In this document: positions 58,337 through 64,000 of the stretch, one piece after another
Position numbering within the stretch: the first letter of the stretch is position 1
Layout: every line of letters starts with the position of its first letter
Origin: Ophioderma brevispina
Taxonomy: Eukaryota > Echinodermata > Ophiuroidea > Amphilepidida > Ophiodermatidae
DNA length: 64,000 nucleotides
Reading direction: 5' to 3'
Assembly: GCA_023653785.1 (NCBI GenBank)
Contig: JAMKCH010007079.1
Location: forward strand, 34,372 to 98,371
Translations under genes and position numbers: made by a program
Notes under the pieces: model-generated
Database searches by the model: none
Seen by the model: the letters and a program-made list of their open reading frames with translations, nothing else
Told to the model about the DNA's origin: nothing

Positions 58337-59322
58337 TTAACCCTAACCCGGACCGGGTGTTTGCCGGACGACGGCCCAAATGCAACGAAGGGGCAATCTA
58401 TTTTTATTTTAAACGGCCCAGATGTAACGAGAGCCAAATTTTGCGTTTCATTGCATCCGGCCGTTTTTCCCGGCACAGGATTAAGTAGCGTAAAGTCATA
58501 ACGGCCCAGATGGCACGAAATACATCGCAGTCATTTTCCCGGAAGAAGGCCCAGAGGCAACGAAAAACATCGCTCATTTTCCCGGAAGACGGCCAGATGC
58601 AACGAAAAAAATAGGCATTTTCCGGAAAGACGTCCCAGATGCAACGAGCAACATCGCGTGCGAATGCAATAAAAACAGGGATAATAATAAAGAAATAATA
58701 AATAATGGATGAGTACTGCCACACTGATCGCATGGCAAAATGTAGCTTATAGTTCGCCAGTCGTGCGTGGAGCTATTACGCTACATCATAGTCGTGTGTG
58801 GTTGCTATTATGCTACGTCATGCTACGGTTTACGTCATTGAATGCGTTTATTCGCATAATAAAAAAATAGCTCTATCGAAAATGGTGGCGCGATCACCCA
58901 TGAAATCGAAATTGTCTATGGGCATTTGTACCAGTGTCACCCCCCTGATGAAAAGCATTGAGCCTTCTGCGGGCCAAACCGTCCTAAATGCAGTGAAAAG
59001 CATCGTTCATTTACAGGGAATGAGGCCCAAATGCAACGAGGGAACATCGCCGTCATTTCCGTAAAGCGAGCCCAAAATGCAACCGAGGAACATCGCGTCC
59101 ATTTTCCGTAAAGACGGCCCAAATGCACGAGGAACAGCACGTATTTCGGAAGAACGGCCCAGATTGCAATGAGCGTCCAATGAGCCGTCATTTTGCGCGA
59201 AAAAATAGTTGTTGACGGCCGCGACTCCAGAGATGCACGAGGAAACATTTTCCGAACTCGGTCACACACCGTTTCGTTTGGCTCTCATTGCCCCATCTCG
59301 GCCGCGCCCGCTGTAGGGTTAA
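58337..59322 (+). mobile_element. piggyBac-like MITE with internal minisatellite, copy 2
   Basis: The element is bounded by TTAA on both sides: TTAACCCTAACCCGG at the left and CTGTAGGGTTAA at the right. CCCTA inverted ends flanked by TTAA target duplications are the known signature of piggyBac superfamily elements. Inside are ~45-bp units built on GGCCCAGATGCAACGA, AAACATCGCGTCATTTTCCG and GAAAGACG. The right end is unique (GAGGAAACATTTTCCGAACT, CACCGTTTCGTTTGG). There is no transposase frame, so it is non-autonomous. Confidence 0.72.
58665..58945 (+). repeat. ~280-bp insertion within the MITE, with a 31-bp direct repeat
   Basis: This block, absent from copy 1, interrupts the 45-bp unit series and is AT-rich. 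It contains two near-identical words, GTCGTGCGTGGAGCTATTAC (then GCTACATCATA) and GTCGTGTGTGGTTGCTATTA (then TGCTACGTCATG), head to tail at 58,749-58,812. Confidence 0.65.
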
Positions 59323-60390
59323 TGCTCTTTAGATATATTTTTAACCTATTTTTTTTTTTATGAAAGTCAAGGTTATATATTTTGCCTACAGGCATTGCCG
59401 ATTTACAATTCGGGGGCTCCCTTCAATTGAAATCCTCTGGAAATAGTGTAGTTCTCTACTCTTTGTTTTTGTTAAAAATAACTTTAAATTCATGTATATC
59501 TTATATGTTATAGCAATTCAGAAATTCAAGCTTTCATATAACACCAATTTTACGTTTTAAGTCTAAACAAGATTATCGACTACTATTGTTATCCCCGAGT
59601 TTTACGTGGACTTTTTATACTGTGTCCCACCGAAAATCATCAAACCCGAAGCAAGTAAACCAGTGGCGTAGCAGGGGGGGAAGAGTGCCCCTCTGAAAAA
59701 AATATTGAGGGGACGCGGCAATAAAGCACTATATTTAGGTTAAATCAGCACTTTTTCGGATTCTTTGCCCTGGGACTGGGAAATTTGCTGTGAGCGGGAA
59801 ATTTTTGCACCTAACGGGAAATTGCCCTCTCTGAACACAGGGCTGGCTACGCGCGGAATTACAATAACATGACTTAGAAAAATAACCCTAATGCAGCGTA
59901 TTTATATGCACCTACTTTTATTTATCTCGCAATTGTTTCGTCGATGAAAATAAATATTAAGTCTGTATTTTGGAGAGATCTTGTCGGGCTATTGTGCGAA
60001 CCACGATTTGGACTTATGTAATGTCGTATACTAGAACTGAGGGGCGATTGATTAAATGTGAAAGGCAATGATTGATATGATAATGACGGATAATGATCGT
60101 CGAAATGCCCGAATTCAGTATGAATCCGTTGTACAGAGTGTTCGGCAGTAATTCTGAAACAAAATTAAGCCTGCATGCGCGTAAACCCGGAAGTGTGGAC
60201 GAATGGCTTGCAACGCAAATCTAGTGCGGCAATTCAACAGACGCGAGAGTTGCCAGTTGTTTCAGAAAAAAGCCAGCGGACTACTACACTGCACTGCCAT
60301 GACTGCACACTGCCACTAGCACTAGCTTAAAATAGATTTAAAAAAGTTCAGCTCAATATACGATCAAACCCACCTGACAACCAGTTTGTG
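59323..60390. other. AT-rich then GC-rising stretch
   Basis: No gene in the first part. From about 60,170 the GC content rises and the sequence (CGCGTAAACCCGGAAGTGTG, ACGCGAGAGTTGCCAG) looks like a 5' untranslated or promoter-proximal region for the exon candidate that follows. No TATA box can be fixed. Confidence 0.4.
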
Positions 60391-60615
60391 ATGGAAGCCG
60401 ACGACAACTACATGAAGAACCGGTGGCTGACTTTTCTCGCTCGCCTCTGCCTCCGCCATGGCGAAACATCAGTGAAAAACTCGGCCTCCGCGTCGGGCAA
60501 CAATCTTCACTGCTACTGCCACCTCATAAGAAAAGTGCAGACTGATTTCTGCAACCCGGTGAAGTGGCCAGCCAGAATGATGTTGCTGCCAGATAAATTT
60601 CAGTCATTTCCCTAA
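60391..60615 (+). CDS. Candidate first coding exon, 74 codons
   Basis: An ATG at 60,391 opens a frame reading MEADDNYMKNRWLTFLARLC, then RHGETSVKNSASASGNN, LHCYCHLIRKVQTDFCNP and WPARMMLLPDKFQSFP before TAA. The peptide has balanced composition, several Cys and Trp residues and no low complexity. The local GC is well above the flanks. Four bases after the stop lies a donor-like site (AAAAG|GTACGA), so one missing base could have made a false stop and the exon may really splice on. I do not recognise the family. Start choice: first ATG after a GC-rich leader; GTG precedes it. Confidence 0.45.
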   Translation: MEADDNYMKNRWLTFLARLCLRHGETSVKNSASASGNNLHCYCHLIRKVQTDFCNPVKWPARMMLLPDKFQSFP

Positions 60616-63239
60616 AAGGTACGAAAACTCAAAATGTAGGAAATACGTCATGCTCTGAGTTGAAGGTTAGTTATATAGAAAAAAAGTTAGTAATTTATGT
60701 TGGTTGAATAATGTTTAACATTTATTTTAAAGCATACATGCGCATTTATTCGAAACATTGTTTTGTTATCTTTGTTTCTTAATTTAAAATCGGATGTAAA
60801 CAAGAGGTCAACTGAGGCATTCTAATGATGCATGATCGATCGCATTTGGTGTCCCTGGTAAGCATGTTCCCTGGTGGTGTTTACGTCGTACATGTGTGGA
60901 TGTAGTGTGCTGATACAGCTTTGCCCAATAGTTTTTTATTTCGTTGAAATGCATTGTTTTAATGCAGACTGTATGTTTTAAAGTCAGACCACAGGCTGAG
61001 AGCTCAAGAGGTGATTTTATAACTAGTCTAGAAGTAGAACTTAGACTTTAGTTAGAAGTTTTTCATGTGTTTTGATTTCTACTATAAACTTTCTTGGCCC
61101 TGGCCGTGTTTGGCCGGGTTTTATTTATTTTATATAAATGTGAATGTGAAAGCGTTTTAGCGCAAAACATCATAGCTATTCAGTTGAAGAACGAAGTAGC
61201 GACGCGGGCGGTATACATTGTACCGACTTTCAGCGTGTGCGTAGGCAAGCACAAGCCGCCAATAGCAACTGAAAGGCGGCACTGGGCATACGCGCGCTGA
61301 CGCACGCGTCTTCACTTCACACTTAAGACAAGTATATGGCATGTTTCACATGTAAAAGGACCATGAGTTCCCTTCAAGAATAGTGTTGTATTACTTATAG
61401 CCAAAGTAAAAAATATACTAGTTTCGGTCCTGCGCGCCATGCGTTTTGGCTGCGCACCGCATCAAAAAAGTTTTTTTTTCTTTTTATTAATTTCTGTTTT
61501 TTTTCTCGAAAATCGGGAAGTAAAATTTCACATTTTAGTTCGCTAATTGTGTTTCTCTTTGCAGTCTTTTTATGCGTACGTCAGCACAGGTAGAGTCTAT
61601 GAGGCCTGCCGATTAAAATTCTAGGAATATTGAATTGAAATCTCCCCTAGGAAGTACTCTCTTTTTACAGTCGATTATTTTATTTTAATTATTTAGCCCC
61701 CGTGTATCGCCACTAAAAACGTTGCTCATATATAAAAAATAACGACTGGAAATAATGACTACCAATTGCACCTGGTTTCTGAGAAGTTTAGAGACCGCAT
61801 CTAGGTTTTGCAAAGGTTGTGGAAACTGTTTCCGGGGAGGTTTGAGAAACTTTCGGAAACTTTCCGCGGAATTTTGAAGGGTTTTTTTTAAAAAAAAAAG
61901 GGCTTATTTTGTTTTTTGGTGATTTTCAATTTTGGCCTTTTATTAAGTTTTAAACATTTCATAACATTTTATCCCCAGGAAAAACCATGTTTGTAAGGGC
62001 CTACTTTCAATTATGTACTGTTTTGTGCTAATTAAGAATTATGACATAGTGCTACTGGCCCAGAATTAGTAAGGGAACTCATTAAAAATTAGCAAAAATC
62101 ATGAAGGTCAACTGAACATATTACCAAGTTCACTACCACAAAAATATCTGGAAAGGTCTGTTTCTGACTTATAATTCACATATTTAAATACATTTTGTGT
62201 CGGGGGGGGGGGGGGCTTTGCAACTGGAAATTTAAATAGTTCTCTATTAAATCCCTTCCACAAGATATAGTACTTGCCTCAGATGTTTCTTTCAAGCGGT
62301 GCGCCCCTTGTGCCCTTAGCCCGAATGGAAATTAAACTCATTGGAAGAGTGAAGATTTTCTAAAATATGGTACAATGACTCTTTTTACCATTATATTACA
62401 AAATAACAAAACTAGACTTGTCTACAGATTTAATGTATTTTGTTTACAGTTTAATTTAAATTTTCATTTTATTAATACTGTATTCATCACAAAGATATTA
62501 CATTTGAAAATACCAATAAATCTTCACAATATTTAAGTATGTAAACATTCTACTTAGTCTGCTTGGTAAAATATATATCAATGCCCACTTTGTTCTTTGA
62601 ATCTGGAGCCAGGCTGTTTAAGTCATTGTTTTAATAACATTGGATACCCTAATCATTACTTTAGGCTTTTGGGTGCGTCCATATGAGTTAAATAAACCCA
62701 AAATGGGCCACCTACAATTTTTTTTTAAAGTGGAAATTGGGGATTTCCACAAAAAATCTGAAATGGTTGAAGTGGCTAATTTCCACTGAAAATGTCATAC
62801 TGTTACACGAAGCAGTAAAACCATTTAAGATAAATTTAAAGTTAATTTTGAAGATAAGTTCTTGACTAAATATGGTTAATTAACTCAAGCGTGAAGTCGA
62901 GTGGCTTTACAAGATACAAACTAACAAGACCAGTGGTGATAGAATAAACTAGTCATGCCTGAGACAAACACCAAGGAGGCCTAATTAGGAATGGTGACCC
63001 CCTTAATGTGCCCTGCTTTAAGTAACAGTTGACCCCGTAACTTGACCAATATGTCACAAATGCCATTTAAAGGTTTTTTTACGTGTTAACAACGTTATGA
63101 GGAACGTTTAATATTATTGAGTTTCAACTAAATCCAAGCATGTCAGGGATTGACTTGCTGCACTATAACGTGACCCGTGGGTCACGATAGGCGTCAACTG
63201 TTTATGTTTTGTATTTAGGATATCACGAAGATATTCCCT
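60616..63239. other. AT-rich stretch, no gene supported
   Basis: A G15 run lies at 62,201-62,215. A short plus frame at 61,094-61,300 has no support. Nothing else is recognised. Confidence 0.5.
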
Positions 63240-63930
63240 GTCAAATTTCAGTTCAGTCGAGCGTGTTTGTAAATTTTGACCTTGAACTTTGACCTTTGGG
63301 GTGAGACTATCATAGACTCCTTTACTATTAATGTTGTTACATTCACTGTAGTAATAAAGGGACTTTATCTGTCTCTATAGGCTGAGATAAATCCATAATT
63401 TGGTCTTATTTTAGCATTTTTTGGCCAAAATTGAGCCTTTTGACCCCCTATCTTAATGACCTCTTTGAATACCGATGGTTTAAAAAAACCTCTATACACA
63501 AAAAATTTCTCTATGCTTTAGTTCTGGAGATTTAAAAATTCTTACATTATTGACCTTAAAACGGAAATGACCTTAAAGACCTTTGACCTCCAAAAGAAAT
63601 AAAATACCTTGAATACAGCAGGTAACATGAAATCAAATCTGCACATTAGGTTACTGTTACTATGTTTGGAGTTTTGACGGGATAAAAAAAATGAAAATTT
63701 GGCAATTTGGGTTTGACCGGAAGTGACCCCTCAATGACCTTTGATCCTGAAAATTGTGGACAACCCGAAGACAATGGCTGCTAACAATACATGTGCTCTA
63801 AGGACGTCACTCTGCTACGTAATTTGTAAGGACAGACGATTTTTGAATATTTTCACAATTTTTGGCTTTCAAACCGCGAAATGACCCCCTTAATGACCTT
63901 TTTTGACTCCTATCCCTGAACACCCTATAT
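63240..63930 (+). repeat. TGACC-rich degenerate repeat
   Basis: TTGACCTTGAACTTTGACCT, TTTTGACCCCCTATC, TTAATGACCTCTTTG, AAATGACCTTAAAGACC, TTTGACCTCC, GAAGTGACCCCTCAATGACC and CAATGACCTTTGATCC follow at irregular spacing. It is related in motif, not in unit length, to the array at 12.2-13.3 kb. Confidence 0.6.
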
Positions 63931-64000
63931 GAAGCAAGGGTCAGTGAGTTCCTTGAAACCATTGGTTGATATCGCCGTAATGCTGTAGAAGAAGATAATT

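Noticed and set aside
55846..59322. CRISPR-like array
   Set aside because: The ~45-bp units are directly tandem without unique spacers and sit inside TTAA-bounded elements; this is a minisatellite in a MITE.

Overview
The window looks like nuclear DNA of an animal, most likely a marine invertebrate. It is AT-rich and mostly non-coding, with no operon-like gene packing, no rRNA and no CRISPR array. Any coding sequence is short exon-like pieces bounded by GT/AG splice signals. Repeats dominate: palindromic (fold-back) MITE-like elements, a piggyBac-like MITE family, TGACC-rich tandem arrays, minisatellites and long C/G homopolymers. Reading frames of recognisable protein domains break every few dozen codons, so the sequence looks like a noisy, unpolished long-read assembly. 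All gene calls should be read with that in mind.

Left part (1-30,190): AT-rich sequence with a roughly 360-bp poly-C block (4.5 kb), two copies of a fully palindromic ~940-bp element (5.8 and 10.0 kb), a seven-unit TGACC array (12.2-13.3 kb), smaller palindromic elements (20.2, 23.7 and 24.0 kb) and a tandem array of ~170-bp units (28.6-29.2 kb). Candidate exons: a half EF-hand (5.5 kb), a minus-strand cluster (16.0-18.1 kb), an acidic/basic low-complexity exon (23.4 kb, minus) and a three-exon chain with matching phases (25.7-26.65 kb, plus).

Centre (about 30,190-47,340): one giant inverted repeat with its axis near 38,640. Both arms carry the same tyrosine-recombinase (DIRS-order) retrotransposon in the order ORF1/Gag-like, reverse transcriptase, RNase H, tyrosine recombinase. 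The left copy reads on plus, the right copy on minus, and their recombinase ends face each other with almost no spacer. The match continues outward past the element into AT-rich flank for at least 2-3 kb per side. The right arm drifts to a C/A-rich plus strand. This is either a very recent inverted duplication or, more likely, a fold-back (hairpin) read joined into the assembly.

Right part (47,340-64,000): minisatellites (47.8-49.2 kb), palindromic elements (51.3 and 53.2-54.2 kb), two copies of a piggyBac-like MITE with an internal 45-bp minisatellite (55.8 and 58.3 kb), a tRNA-like segment (58.1 kb), a possible first coding exon (60.39 kb) and a TGACC-rich stretch at the end. I recognise no complete single-copy gene in the window.
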